Below are positions 13,023-25,122 of a stretch of 64,000 bases of DNA, in pieces. A program made the position numbers and the translations under genes. Origin of the DNA: Channallabes apus (Eukaryota; Chordata; Actinopteri; Siluriformes; Clariidae). Below the pieces are notes generated by a model. It saw only the letters and a list, made by a program, of their open reading frames with translations. It ran no database searches and had not been told where the DNA came from. Each line of letters opens with the position of its first letter. The stretch's first letter is position 1. The stretch lies in the NCBI GenBank assembly GCA_030522415.1, contig CM060115.1:14023815-14087814 (forward strand). Direction: 5' to 3'.

Positions 13023-15365
13023 CCTTTGACTCCAGCCTGTCTCTGTGTGTACACATGTAGACATGTACAGTATGTCTCTCTATAAAGACGCTACATGAAG
13101 TGGACGGTCCGGCGACACCCGTTTTAAGTGCAATGCTCTAAACAAACAAATCAGACAGTATTTGAGACTCGTTCTTCGCGAATGTGTTCACGGACCCGTG
13201 ATGTTCTCATGACTCTGAAAGGCCGAAGCTGGACCTCTGAATGGATTTGCAAAACACTCGTGCTTTATCAGTATTCCGCTCTTATTGAGCGTTTCTCTCT
13301 CTCTTTGCCTTTACTCATGATGATGATGTTGATGATGATGGGACACTCGCGTCAGTATTGGAAGTGATTAACAGGACCTATGATGTCATCGCCATGTGTA
13401 TTTCTTCATGCCCAAGTGTGCACTTATGCTTAAGCGTCTGCAAGTTCCTCTCGGCGCCCCCTGCAGGCTACAACGAGATCCGCGGAACTAAATGACGAAC
13501 GCGACACGTTCCGACTGGTTCCTGATCGTCTCCGCTTACCGATATGAAGACGCACCGGCTCGGGAATCACGGACTGAGCTGAGCTCTGATTGGTTGCACT
13601 TGTTAGTATTTAGTGAGAGGAAGTGAGGAATTGTATTAAAACGAAAAAAAAAGCTGGATCTGATCATGTATTATTGTATTTCAGTCTTCCACCGGACACT
13701 AGGAAAATATTACGGTTCTTTTTCTGTTTTGTAAGAAGTAGCTCTAACATAAAATGAAAAAAAGGAAATGGAAAGTTTTTTTTAATTAATTTTCTGGTTC
13801 TAATTTGAATCCTGACTGTGAAGCGTTAAAGGTAACGGTGTGTCCACAGCTGACGTCCCGACTGCGCCACGTCCCCCGTCTCATCCTCCGGACCCCTGGC
13901 TAATTAGCATTTTCTTTCACTGATTCACATGTTTTTAATAGTTCATGTTTTTGGTTCTGTCCCAGCTCCACGTGCACGATTTTCCTTTTGTGGTTTTAGT
14001 GCTAATAGTTAAATTTAAGAACGTGTGACGAGCGAATGAACGTGTAAAACATCTGCGTCATATCCCAGTGAAAAGTATAGAAACCTGGTGTGTGGGCTTT
14101 CCTGATAGCGATCAACCTTATTGAATAAACAACAACAACAACGCGCGTCACCATGGAGCCGGGTTCGGATTACGCGACGGATCGCGCTCTATAGCTGTAA
14201 GGATTTCTACACTGAAATTAGCAGCGTTTTGCCTTTTTCAAGGTAGAACTGCACGAGAGCTCGGAATAACGACGGAGTGAAGTGAGGAAATGATTTGAGA
14301 ACAAGTTGATGATGATTACAAACTAGAACTTAAAGAGATAAAGGAGAATTTAGGATTAGGGACGTTTCAGGAAGCCCACGTTTGAGTGATTATTAATTAA
14401 TTTAATAATAAAAAAAAATTTTTTGCACATCCCAAGTGCGTCTATTCAGGATTGATGGAAAAAAAAAAAGAAATTTGTCCGGAACCCAGCCTCATCTGAT
14501 TTAACAACTGAAACATTATTACACAGTTTCACTGCACCACAATATCCAGTGACGTTTACAGAAATGTTATTGTATATGGCATTAATGAATAATTAATAAA
14601 TATTAATAAATATGGCAGTTTTAGCTATTTAATTAGTACAATTTTAATTTCCTGTTCATAATTTCATAATTTGTAATTCATTTGGAAAATATTTATTTTC
14701 AGTTGTTTTACCACTGACTTGGAAGCTCTGTTTTTTTTTTTTTTTTTTTTTTTTATTGAGGCAACTGTTCTTGATTTAAACAACAAAAAAAAACAGCAAT
14801 ATTTAGTCTTTATAAAGTGCTATTTGTAATGATAATTTGTAAAATATACGTTTATAAAACAATGAAACAAAGAATGCATTTAAATTTTTAACATAATTAA
14901 ATTGAAACGTAATTAGTAAAGATTGGTTGAAGATTAGAATTAAAAGTTTTTTTTTTCCCCTAGTAAAAATAATCTGGAAAATAATTTTTTTTTGGGGTGG
15001 GGGGGGTCCTGATTTAAAAACAAAAAAAAACCTGTCATGATGTTATTAATTCAAAATGAGAAATTTGGAATCATTTATTTATTGATTTATTCATACAGAC
15101 CATGATTGATCCTAGGGGGCGGAGCTTCATGTACAGGAATCATATGAACAGCGAGTGTACCTGACAGTGTAGGTCTAGGAAAAAATCTCATCTATCACAC
15201 CTTTAATTAAAATGGCGGTTGTGTAGAAAAAGTCAATGTTGTTGTGACTTGTGTTTGCGATAAACAATGCAAAGAAAAATGCTAACAATAATAATAAGGT
15301 TTTGGTTATTTATACTGTGTATGAGGAGCTGGACCGGACCTAAAACTTAATTTTTATTTTCCCTC

Positions 15366-15400
<35 letters not shown>

Positions 15401-15920
15401 GTAAATCTTTTCCATTAATGGTCCTACATGCATGTTTTAGTTTTTTTGCACAGGTTGTTTTACATTTCCTAACTTAACACTAAAGTTGTTTAGTATTTCT
15501 TGTTTTTTTTTTCTTTCTGTATTCTTGATAAAACTCTCACACACTCACGTTTCAGCAGTTCTGGGACTGTCGTACATCAGGATGTGTTCACGCCTTGGTC
15601 ACGTGTGTCATGTGTCACTTTGTCTAAACAGTATTTTAACTGATATTTTTATTAGAAAGTGAAATAAGAGTCTTCCTCCTTTTTTTTCAGTTCCAATGCA
15701 GCACTTGTGAATTTTCTTTATTTTTTTTCTTCACTGCCAAAGAATCTTTAATTGCGACACTTAGCGAATAAATTATTACCGTCATTACGATTTGAGAAAA
15801 ATGTTTTTTTGTAATTGAGTATTAACTTTCTTGAATTAAACTGAACCTGAAGAACAAGCGATGCTCATCAGTTTATCATTCACTTCCAGCCTGAACTGTT
15901 TACTTGATCAAAAGTTTTTA
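13023..15920 (+). other. 3' UTR and downstream region of the rgl1-like gene
   Basis: No coding sequence is seen after the stop at 13020-13022. A canonical AATAAA lies at 14124-14129, about 1.1 kb downstream, and is a plausible polyadenylation signal. Beyond it the sequence is AT-rich with a T run (about 14731-14753), a G run near 15000 and a CA repeat at 15369-15395. Confidence 0.5.
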
Positions 15921-15924
15921 GAAA

Positions 15925-16110
15925 TGTACCTTGCGTAAGTATTGACCCCCTTGAACTTTTTTTGTGTGGGCTAATACAGTAGGTGTCAAAGGCCGTGGAT
16001 CTAAAGAAAATAATGTCGCAATATTCTGACTAAGTAACACATAAAAGATGCTTTTGCAGAAGTTTTCATCCCCACCCCTTATTTTCCCCAGAAGTATTTA
16101 GTAATTGTTT
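15925..16110. mobile_element. Possible Tc1-type terminal repeat remnant
   Basis: The stretch GTAAGTATTGACCCCCTTGA resembles the terminal repeat of the Tc1-like element at 45888 (AAAGTATTCAGACCCCCTTG). It continues as decayed sequence to about 16110. No transposase frame is left. Confidence 0.4.
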
Positions 16111-16362
16111 AAAGTCAGCTCGTATGTACAGTAATTAACACTTTTGTGCAAAAGGTTTAGAGTTTTATGAAACGTTTTTTAGTTTGCTTTATTATCATTA
16201 AACATGACATCAAGAAAAATAGAAACGTTCTATTTATTAAAAAGGAACTGGAGTGCTATTAAGTAAAACCTGGTAAAACAAGTTAAGTTAAGCCTTTACT
16301 TATCACATATACATTACAGCACAGTGAAATTCCTTCTTCGCATATCCCAAAAGCGTAACTTT

Positions 16363-17130
16363 TCAATTCAATTCAGTTTTATTTGTATAGTGCTTTTAAC
16401 AATTGACATTGTCTCAAAACAGCTTTACACAATCAAAAGTTATTTAAGTTTGCATGGAATGTGAATGTGTATGAATCAAAATGTTCAGATAGTCCCTGGT
16501 GAGCAAGCCGAGGGCGACAGTGGCAAAGAAAAACTCCCTGAGATGGTAATAGGAAGAAACCTTGAGAGGAACCAGACTCAACAGGGAACCCATCCTCATC
16601 TGGGTGAAACAGATAGCAGGAAATGATTTGCATTTATACAGTGTTAAGTGTTCGGTTCAGCTATAATAGTTGATGTTAATTGATGTTAAAATGGAGTCCA
16701 GTAGTTATTGGAGACTCAGATAGACTTGTAGAAAGTTCCAGTCCTGAACTAACGAATTGTCAAGTCCTCAGAGAAACAGCTGACAACACCAGTCGAGGCC
16801 AGAACCATCTTCTAAGTAGATAGAATCATCCCCAGATACCAGACGCATCCCAAAGAGACACACGGGGCATCCATGCGACGAGACCTCCAACCAGAAACGG
16901 GGCACCAGGATGGATCAGACAGGTCCGGAGGGCAGAGGGAGTCTGGATCACTGGCAGCTCAGGAACCACATGTGTAGCTCGACAGAGAGAGAGCGAGAAA
17001 GAGTGAAAGGGGGAGACACGGGGAGAGAGGAAAGAGAAAGAGGGGGAGGAAGAGGAGAAGAGGAGAGATGGCAATTAGGTGTGGTCAGAGTCACAATGTA
17101 TAACTGGGGTCAGAGCGCAGGGTCAGCCAT
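16363..17130. repeat. Composite teleost interspersed repeat
   Basis: It begins TTCAATTCAATTCAGTTTTA, continues through GAGCAAGCCGAGGGCGACAG and AAAAACTCCCTGAGATGGTA, AAACCTTGAGAGGAACCAGA, then a GA-rich block to about 17060 and CAATGTATAACTGGGGTCAG. I recognise this order from many fish genomes as an interspersed repeat but cannot give its class with certainty. It contains no coding frame. Confidence 0.6.
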
Positions 17131-17133
17131 GAT

Positions 17134-17270
17134 ACAGCGCCCCTGGAGCAGTTAGGGTTAAGGGTCTTGCTCAAGGGCCCAACTGTGGCAACCTGGTGGA
17201 GCTGGGAAATGAACCGCCGATCTTCTGATCAGTAACTCAGTGCCTCAGCCCTCTGAGCCACCACTGCCCT
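17134..17270 (-). mobile_element. tRNA-derived SINE fragment
   Basis: On the minus strand it reads a tRNA-like head (AGGGCTGAGGCACTGAGTTA, then GATCAGAAGATCGGCGGTTC) followed by the middle segment GGGCCCTTGAGCAAGACCCT that is shared with the SINE at 20711-20902. The 3' tail is missing. Confidence 0.6.
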
Positions 17271-17577
17271 AAGATGGTGGCCCGTACGGGGACATGTTGA
17301 CAATGTTCCTGTACAAAACAAAGAGGATGACCGATTTATTTTATTGTCAAATTATTAAAATAAATAAAGGTTATATTCTCTTTTTTTTTTACACAACAGA
17401 AAATAATGCAGTTCAGATCTGACATCATACAGTGTATTAATAACCTCATAATGGTCTTTATAATGCTGGAACGGTACAGTATGGAGGTTTTATGTTTTTG
17501 TTTTGTTGTTTATTATTTGAGAAATATCCTAGTGAGTGAGTCGTGTCTATTAACTAACTACCATAAACTGCAATTTA

Positions 17578-17937
17578 CAAAGGGTGTTCGAGTCAAACTG
17601 GGACTTTCTGGTAAATGAAGGCGTAATAATGATTGACGTTTACAGAAGCACAAGACGGTGATGAGACCGCAATAAAGAATTTGATCTTCTATACAGACCT
17701 GACCATTTCCACTTGTTTGGGGCATTAAAGGAGTTCCTGGGAGGCCGGTGTTTCAGATGTGAAGCAGACAGTCTGATTAATCTATCTGTCGTACTGAGAA
17801 AACTTTATACCTTAATGGTGTCCGAGCGCTAGTAAAACACTGGGATAAGTGGGTTAGTGTAGCAGGAGATTATATAGAGAAATAAAGAACTGCGTTCTGC
17901 ACAATCCAAAATCCTACTTTGACTTGAACAACCCTTT
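17578..17937 (+). mobile_element. Decayed mariner-type transposon with inverted ends
   Basis: The element has terminal inverted repeats: AAAGGGTGTTCGAGTCAAAC at the left and, on the minus strand from the right end, AAAGGGTTGTTCAAGTCAAA. It is flanked by TA at 17576-17577 and 17938-17939, the usual mariner target duplication. Inside, the plus strand keeps the C-terminal part of a mariner transposase (HLFGALKEFLGG, then KLYTLMVSER) with stops and an internal deletion. It is therefore a non-autonomous, dead copy. Confidence 0.75.
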
Positions 17938-17940
17938 TAT

Positions 17941-18825
17941 TATTCTTAGTCATGCAGATTTAATAAATACTACAATAATGCAGTACTGATAAAATCTTCA
18001 GTGAATATCTCCTCACACTTTCCGGCCAATCAGAACAGAGCGTTCGGCTGCACCGTGGTGTAAATAACTGCACACAATGACCACAGAAGAGTATTATCTA
18101 CAAGTATGATGTCATCACTGCTTCAGCACACACACCACTCACTCTTCAGCTGTCCAGTGAGTCAGGCTGATTGTGATTCTGCGCTCATCAAAGCGAGGAA
18201 AAGTACTCTGAGGCTGACCGAAGTGGAACCTGATGGGGGTTTTCTGCTCTTCTAGCTCATCCTCAATGAGGATCCTGAGGTTTTGAGGTTTTTATGCATG
18301 CTGAGATGCTTTTTTCTTAACTACAGCTGTACAGAGTGATGAAACTTATGTGATTTTTGATGTGAATATTAATTAATTATTGATTTGTATCTGTGAGGTT
18401 TTATATGTTGTGCTGCTGCTTAAAGTCGAAGAAATGCATGACCTTAAAACTATTAATAAATACTAATGATCAAATATAAAGACATGAAGATATTATTAGA
18501 AATCGTAATGCAATAGTAGACTAGTGCTGGTACGCGTCGTTGATTGTTAAAGAGTTTATAGAAACAGTTAAAAGAGTTAAAGCTAATAATAATCTGCTGG
18601 TCTTGTAATGTAATCAGTGATATTATTATTATTATTATTATTATTATTTCAGGTTGAAGTCTATCACAGCAAACAACAATATTCATGTAGTTATAAAAAT
18701 GTATTTAATTTAGACTTAAATCTGTAAATAGATTATAGTGACGATGTGCTGTAATAACAGATGATAAAATAACGGACTGGAGAGCAAATGAAACTTGGAC
18801 TTGGAGTTTCTCCTTAAAGGATCTG
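17941..18825. other. Intergenic sequence before plin3-like gene
   Basis: No gene is seen. The stretch is AT-rich with an ATT repeat at about 18622-18648. Confidence 0.5.
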
Positions 18826-18944
18826 AAAGCTGATTGGTGGCTTGTGTGAAGCTCCGCCCCCTCTGGTCATGCCTTATTGCTCCATGTGGACTCTGGAGTT
18901 TCATTTCTGTTCGCCAGGACGAAGAAAGCGGGACACACTGACAG
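18826..18944 (+). promoter_or_regulatory. plin3: Candidate promoter and noncoding first exon of plin3-like gene
   Basis: A reversed CCAAT box (GATTGGTGGC, about 18833) and a GC box (GCTCCGCCCCCTC, about 18851) precede a short G/C-rich stretch. That stretch ends in the donor ACAG|GTCAGT after 18944. The coding exon at 22083 begins with 21 bases of 5' UTR after an acceptor, so at least one upstream noncoding exon is required, and this is the best candidate I see. No transcript evidence is available. Confidence 0.4.
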
Positions 18945-19074
18945 GTCAGTCTCTCACACACACACACACACACAGCTGTGAGTTGGAGGTCACAGTTCCA
19001 GTTTCCAGTCTTTTAAATTCCACTGTGTGTCTGTTTAAAGACAATAACATTTGTTGTTGTGTGAAAGTTAAATG

Positions 19075-19105
<31 letters not shown>

Positions 19106-20053
19106 CACAGGGCTGGAGTAGAAACCAGTCTAGGTTGGGTCATAAACTTGTCCTGGCGTCTCCCGTCAAACAATGAAACTAAATAACAGAGTTAACGGGT
19201 TGTTAATCACCAAAATAAAGGTCTTTTTCTTTTTTATTTATAACAAACGTGCCAGGATCAGCTTTTCATCCTCTCCTGAAACATTCGCGACGGATAAATG
19301 TGTGTGTTTTCACTGCATTTATCAGATCAGCCTGGGTTTTATAACACACACATCATCCGCTTGCATTGCGCCACGGACTCTGGAGCTCGAGGTTAAAGGT
19401 CACGAGCAGCGTTTCTTCATCCTGCCTCTTTATTTCTCCTCGGAGACTCGACGCACTCCAGACACCAAAGTGACCTAATAAATGACGTCCTTAGCCGAAA
19501 CTCTACTTCAACTAACACGGATCTTTATCATTAACGTGAGCTTCCAAGATTCATTCTCATAAGAGAACTTCTTTCTTAAACTTTCCTTGCCAGTTTCCTA
19601 CATTACCCAGAATGCCACACAGTGCTGACAGCGGTGCGGAGTGTTTATTTATTTAAGAGTTTATGTAAGAATTTTATTTATTTATTCAATTAACAGTTTT
19701 GTACAGTTGTATTTCAGAGTGGAGTTTTACCTTAACATCCTCATAAAGAAAAATCTAAAAAAAATAAATAAATCACTTAATTTTATTGTCAAATTTTTCT
19801 CAGCGCAAATGTTAATGGGTGTTGGATCCCCTTAATTCCTCACTGTATGCTCCGTGTGATTAAAGACACAATGACTCTTGTGGATATTCCTTCGAGCATG
19901 GCTCAATCAGGTCGCAGCCATGATATTTCTAATAAGATTATAAGACAGTGTCTCAAAATGTGCTCTACCATAAAGTTCAATATTCTCTGTGGATTAAACT
20001 TTGGTAAGGTTTGGAGGATACAAGAAAAGAGGTGAGATATTCCGGACTATATA

Positions 20054-20418
20054 CATTCATTCATTCATTCATTTTCTATACCGCTTAATCCTGTGTTCAG
20101 GGTCGCGGGGGACCTGGAGCCTATCCCAGGAGACTTCGGGCACTAGGCGGGGTACACCCTGGACGGGGTGCCAATCCATCGCAGGACACACACACACATA
20201 CACACACTCACACACCCAATCACACACTACGGGCAATTTAGGAAAGCCAATTAGTCTAACCTGCATCTCTTTGGACTGTGGGAGGAAACCGGAGTACCCG
20301 GAGGAAACCCACCAAGCACGGGGAGAACATGCAAACTCCATGCACACAGAGACGGGAATCGAACCCAGACCCTGGAGGTGCTAGGCGACAGTGCTAACCA
20401 CTACACCACCGCGCCGCC
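20054..20418 (-). mobile_element. tRNA-derived SINE with ATGA-repeat tail, nearly complete
   Basis: On the minus strand the element starts GGCGGCGCGGTGGTGTAGTG, with A and B boxes (TAGTGGTTAGCACTG and GGTTCGATTCCCG). It continues through TTCTCCCCGTGCTTGGTGGG and GACTAATTGGC and ends GGATTAAGCGGTATAGAAAA followed by TGAA repeats. This is a common fish SINE of the DANA/Mermaid sort. The exact family is from memory. It is a repeat, not a tRNA gene. Confidence 0.75.
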
Positions 20419-20445
20419 GGAAAGCACCTCAAAATCTTTAAGTAA

Positions 20446-20704
20446 GATGGTACAATGGTGGAGCAGTTAGCACTGTCGCCTTGCACCTCCAGGTTCCGGG
20501 TTCGATTACCACCATGGAGTTTGTACTGTACTGTATGCTTGGTGGGTTTCCTTCGGGTACTCCGGTTTCATCCCACAGCATCCCACATCCCAAAGTGTGT
20601 GTGCTTGTGTGCCCTGTGACAGATTGGCAGCAGGTCCAGGGTGGATTTCACCTCACGCCCATAGTGCACTGGGATCGGCTGCCGGCACCCCGCAACCCTT
20701 TACT
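20446..20704 (+). mobile_element. Second, opposite-strand copy of the same SINE, 3'-truncated
   Basis: It begins ATGGTGGAGCAGTTAGCACT with the B-box-like GGTTCGATTACCACC and continues with CTTGGTGGGTTTCCTTCGGG. It ends CGGCACCCCGCAACCCTTTA, so the tail is missing. It is tail to tail with nothing but 27 bases between it and the minus-strand copy, and is cut at its right end by the next SINE. Confidence 0.7.
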
Positions 20705-20710
20705 AGATAT

Positions 20711-20902
20711 TACATTTAGGCATTTGGCAGACGCTCTTATCCAGAGCGACTTACATATTTATCTCATTATACATCTGGGCAGTTGAGGGTTAAGGGTCTT
20801 GCTCAAGGGCCCAACAGTGGAAACTTGGTGGTTGTGGGGTTTGAACCTGGGACCTTCCGAACCGTAGTCCAATGCCTTAACCACTGAGCTACCCCTGGCC
20901 TG
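20711..20902 (-). mobile_element. tRNA-derived SINE with RSg-1-like LINE tail and 10-bp TSD
   Basis: The minus strand reads GGCCAGGGGTAGCTCAGTGG (A box), GGTTCAAACCCC (B box), GGGCCCTTGAGCAAGACCCT and the tail GTAAGTCGCTCTGGATAAGA, then GCGTCTGCCAAATG. The tail is the one shared by salmonid SmaI/HpaI-type SINEs and their partner LINE. The direct repeat GATATTACAT flanks it (20706-20715 and 20903-20912), which marks a fairly recent insertion next to the previous SINE. Confidence 0.75.
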
Positions 20903-22103
20903 GATATTACATCATTCAGTTTGGGGAAATAAAAGAATAAAGAAATAAAGCTAATCACAGTGTCTCCAGTCATCTGGTTTAATCCTGATAAAAACATCTT
21001 GACTGATAAGTTTATAATACGATTAATACGATAAAGGTTTCACTCAGGGTGTAACTCTGTTACGTGATCAGCAGTTTGGACCCGAAATCCCTCTGGAGTT
21101 TATTTGTAATTTACGTAATTAAGGAATAAAGCACTGCTGGAGTGTCAGGCTGCTGGAGGAACATAATTAAAGACAGACTCACTTTTACCGTCCTGAGGAG
21201 GATTATTTTCATATAGAAGCTCGATATCCTTGACCACATGGGGACCATTGACCATTCATATACTGTAGATGTACGATATCCTTCTTCATAAATATCACTT
21301 TCAATTATTAATTTTTATTGAATGAAAACTTGTGTTTTTGCACATTATTGCTAAGTAGGTCTTCAGGTTCTAGGAATTTGTCTTGGTAATATTGTGTGAA
21401 TGTGCTGGAAAAACAATTAAATTTATTAAACAAATTTTTTTAAACATCGCTTTTAACAGGTTAACATTGTTGCAAATCAGCTTTACAGAAACATAAAAAT
21501 ATGGACATGATTTTGAAACGTGGAAGGAAATGTGTATTAAATATAATTATGAGTTTATGTACATTACTCGAGTAAGTACCCGTCATTGACTTGCGGTTTA
21601 TAGTCTATAACCTCTCTTTTACACAACATTTTTATTTAATTTATGGTGCAAGTTAAACTTCAGGTAAATATCTAAGTACTGCCAAAGTTACATTCAATTC
21701 TGATCAGACATACAGGCAGAAATTCTTGGGACGTGTTTCGAGTCCTTCGGTGTAATGTATGAAAATGTATGTTTGGTTTTTGTTTTTCTCTTCCAGCTCT
21801 GTCTCTAATCTTTATTGTGTTGTTATCTGATGTTACGCTGAACTTTAACCCGTCATATTGAGTAAAAAAAAAAAAACCTGACAGTGTTAGAACGCACAGG
21901 ATCACAAAACACAGTGTCTTCACAGGACACGTCCAGGGATGTTATAGGACGCATATTGTCCTAAAACTCACTAACACACTAACCCTGACCCTAACAGTCT
22001 CTCTCTGTCTCCATATTCAGCGTGAAGTTAAAGGTCAATAGAGATCACCAACATCATTAATGTTTTTTTGTTCTGTTTTTAGGACACATCTCGGGACGTG
22101 ATC

Positions 22104-25066
22104 ATGGCTGAGGACGGAAAACACGCTGAGATGGAGACGGAAGCACCTCCAGCGTCGCAGGAATCGCAGGTGAGGGGGAAAAATAACATACCGAGCTTTC
22201 AAGGCTTTTTTCCGCTTGAGACAAAGAGGGGAAAGTGCGACAAGACGGACAGGTGAAGGTGAGCCTGGGACGGGTCAGGTTAGGTCAGGTCAGGATGTGT
22301 TTTCTCTCACTCTGTAATATTGAGAGTGATGATGCTGAGCTGAATCAGATTGCGGTGTGAACCTGCTGTAGTCTACTGAGTCGATTATTCTTCTTACTTG
22401 CACAGTGTAACATTAAATTGTTTTCTGATGTTTTCTTGTGTGTGTGTGTCTTCAGAGTGTGATGTCACGTGTAAGTAACCTGGCCCTGGTGAGCTCAGCG
22501 TGTGACGCCGTGTCCAGCGCATACAGCAGCACGAAGGAAAACATTCCTGTCCTCAGGGGAGTGATGGACGCGGCCGAGAGCGGAGTCCGAACCCTGAGCA
22601 CCGCCGCCAGCTCAGGAACTAAACCTATACTGAACAAACTCGAGCCACAAAGTGAGAACTCCAGCCCAAACACACACTTAACACACACCTCATACACACC
22701 TGACACGGTTATACTTTGCATTAGAGCAGAAGAATCTCCGTAAGTGTACAGTAAAGAGCACTGACACTGGAGACTCCTTCCATAAATGTTCCATAAATGT
22801 CTTTTTAGGTCTTCTTTTTCCGTGAATCAGATGCTTTAGACATTATACTATATTATGATTAAAAGCCTCAGGTTCATGGTGAACATTAATGCTATGGTAT
22901 GAATATAGTTTAAAAAAAATAATACTGTTTTAAAAAAAACAAAAAACAAAACATATATTTAAGGCTTTATGCTCTCTATGACCTGGACATGCAGAATCTG
23001 TGGCTTATTCAATTCCTTTTTAATTGGCTTTGCAGTTGCCATGGTGAACGAGTACGCCATGAAAGGGCTGGACAAGGTGGAGGAAAAACTTCCTGTCTTA
23101 CACCAACCAGCGGACAAGGTAACACACCTCTCACTGGGGAGGCTATACACACACTGTGTAGTGATTTTGTCATGATCCACGCCTGTCAGCCCGCTTTTCC
23201 TACGCTGTCACTTTGACCACATGGTCATGTTTTCCCTAGCCATCATGTGTCCTTTCTTACGCCCCCGTTTCCACCCTGTCTACACACCATTTAACTTCTC
23301 TCACCGTTTAACACCTGCTGAGGAGAACTATGGCATCGGTGACCCAGAGTTTTTAGCCATCAAGCTTGCCCTAGAGGAATGGAGACACAGGTTAGAGGAG
23401 ATGGAGGTCCCATTCCTGGTCTGGACTGACCACAAGAACCTGGAATACCTCAGGAGCTCCAAGAGGCTCAACTTTCGCCAGGCTCGGTGGTCAGTCTTCT
23501 TCACCAGGTTCAACTTCCTCACCCTCTCATACCGCCTGGAATCAAAGAACTCCAAGCCAGATCCTCTCTCCAGGCAATTCTCACCCACTCACGATGCCAC
23601 CACCAATGACACCATCATTCCCGAACTGGATATTAAAATTAAGGTCCAGCAAGCCCTCTCCCATGAACCTGGACCCATTAATGTTCCTCCTAACCGCCTC
23701 TTTGCTTCCCACACTCTCAGGTCCTGGAGTGGGCACACAGTTCCAAACTGTCCTGTCACCCTGGCACAGCTTGAACCCTGACCCAAGTTCAGCAACATTT
23801 TTATTGGCCAACTTTGAAGGAGGACGTCTCCAGCTTCGTAGCTGCATGTGACATTTGTCTAAGATATAAGCCCGCCAATACAGACCCAGCAGCTCTCCTC
23901 AGACCCGTACCCCTTCCACACTGCCCTTGGCCCGACATCGCATTGGACTTCGTCACAGGACTACCCTCTTCCAACGGCCACACCTGCATCATGACCATAG
24001 TTGACCGGTTCTCCAAAGCCAAAGGGACTGCAGAACTCATGATCAATCATGTCTTCAAGCTCTATGGTCTACCAGAGGACATCGTCTCGGACTGGGGACC
24101 GCAGTTCACCTCCCAATTCTGTAAGGCCTTTTGCAATTTAATTGGGGCCACTCCTAGCCTCTCCTCAGGGTTCCACCCCAGTCGAACGGTCAGACCGAGA
24201 GGAAGAACCAATTCCTCAAGGTCTCCCTGAGGTGCTTGACTTCCCGGGACGCTACCTCATGGAGCAAGTTCCTACCCTGGGTAGAGTACGCCCTCAACTC
24301 CCAGGTATTGTCATCTACTGGTTTGTCCTCCTTCCACTGCTGCCTGGGGTATCAACCGCCCTTGTTCCCATCTCAGGAGGAGGAGGTCAGTGTTCCGTCA
24401 GCCCAAGCTTTTATACGACGCTGCAGAAGGACATGGCTGCAAACAAGGAGAACGGTGTCACAGTTCGGCAGAAGGTACAAGAGACAGGCGACCGCAGGTG
24501 CTCTCAGGCTCCCAAGTACAGGGTGGGCCAGAGAGTCATGCTTGCCGACAGAGACATTCCCCTAAAAACCACCTGCCGCAAACTTTCTCTCCGCTACCAT
24601 GGCCCTTCACCATCACTAAGATAGTCAAACCCTGCGCTGTTAAGCTCTTGCTCCCCTTAACTATGCGGCAGATCAATCCTGCGTTCCACGTGTCCCACTT
24701 ATTTTGTTTCCTCGTTTTCTTGTCTTTCGTCTCATGTTTTGGATTTGTTTGCCTCGCTCTTTGATTTTTTCGTCTTTGATCTTGCGCTTCCTTGTTTTTA
24801 CCATGACTTTTGTTTCATGGTTTTTTGGCTTGTTGCTTTCGCTGATTGATTTCCCACTTACCGATCTCGCGCTACTTGGTTTATACGCTCCACTGACTGA
24901 TTCTCTGATATTGACCCTCGCTTTTGCATTCCGCTCCTGTTTTACGCTGCGATCATTCATCCGCGCTTGGATTTACCTCGTTCTGCTCCACCCCGTGTAA
25001 CAGTATTTAAGGGCAAATAGTTTTAGTACTAGTATGATGCAAATATGTCTCTCATAATCTTAATAA

Positions 25067-25122
<56 letters not shown>

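Noticed and set aside
20054..20902. tRNA genes from A and B boxes
   Set aside because: These are SINE heads; no cloverleaf with complete acceptor stem, and long SINE bodies follow.
24673..25000. Phe/Leu-rich frame downstream of the gypsy remnant
   Set aside because: It is a T-rich LTR-like stretch without conserved motif.
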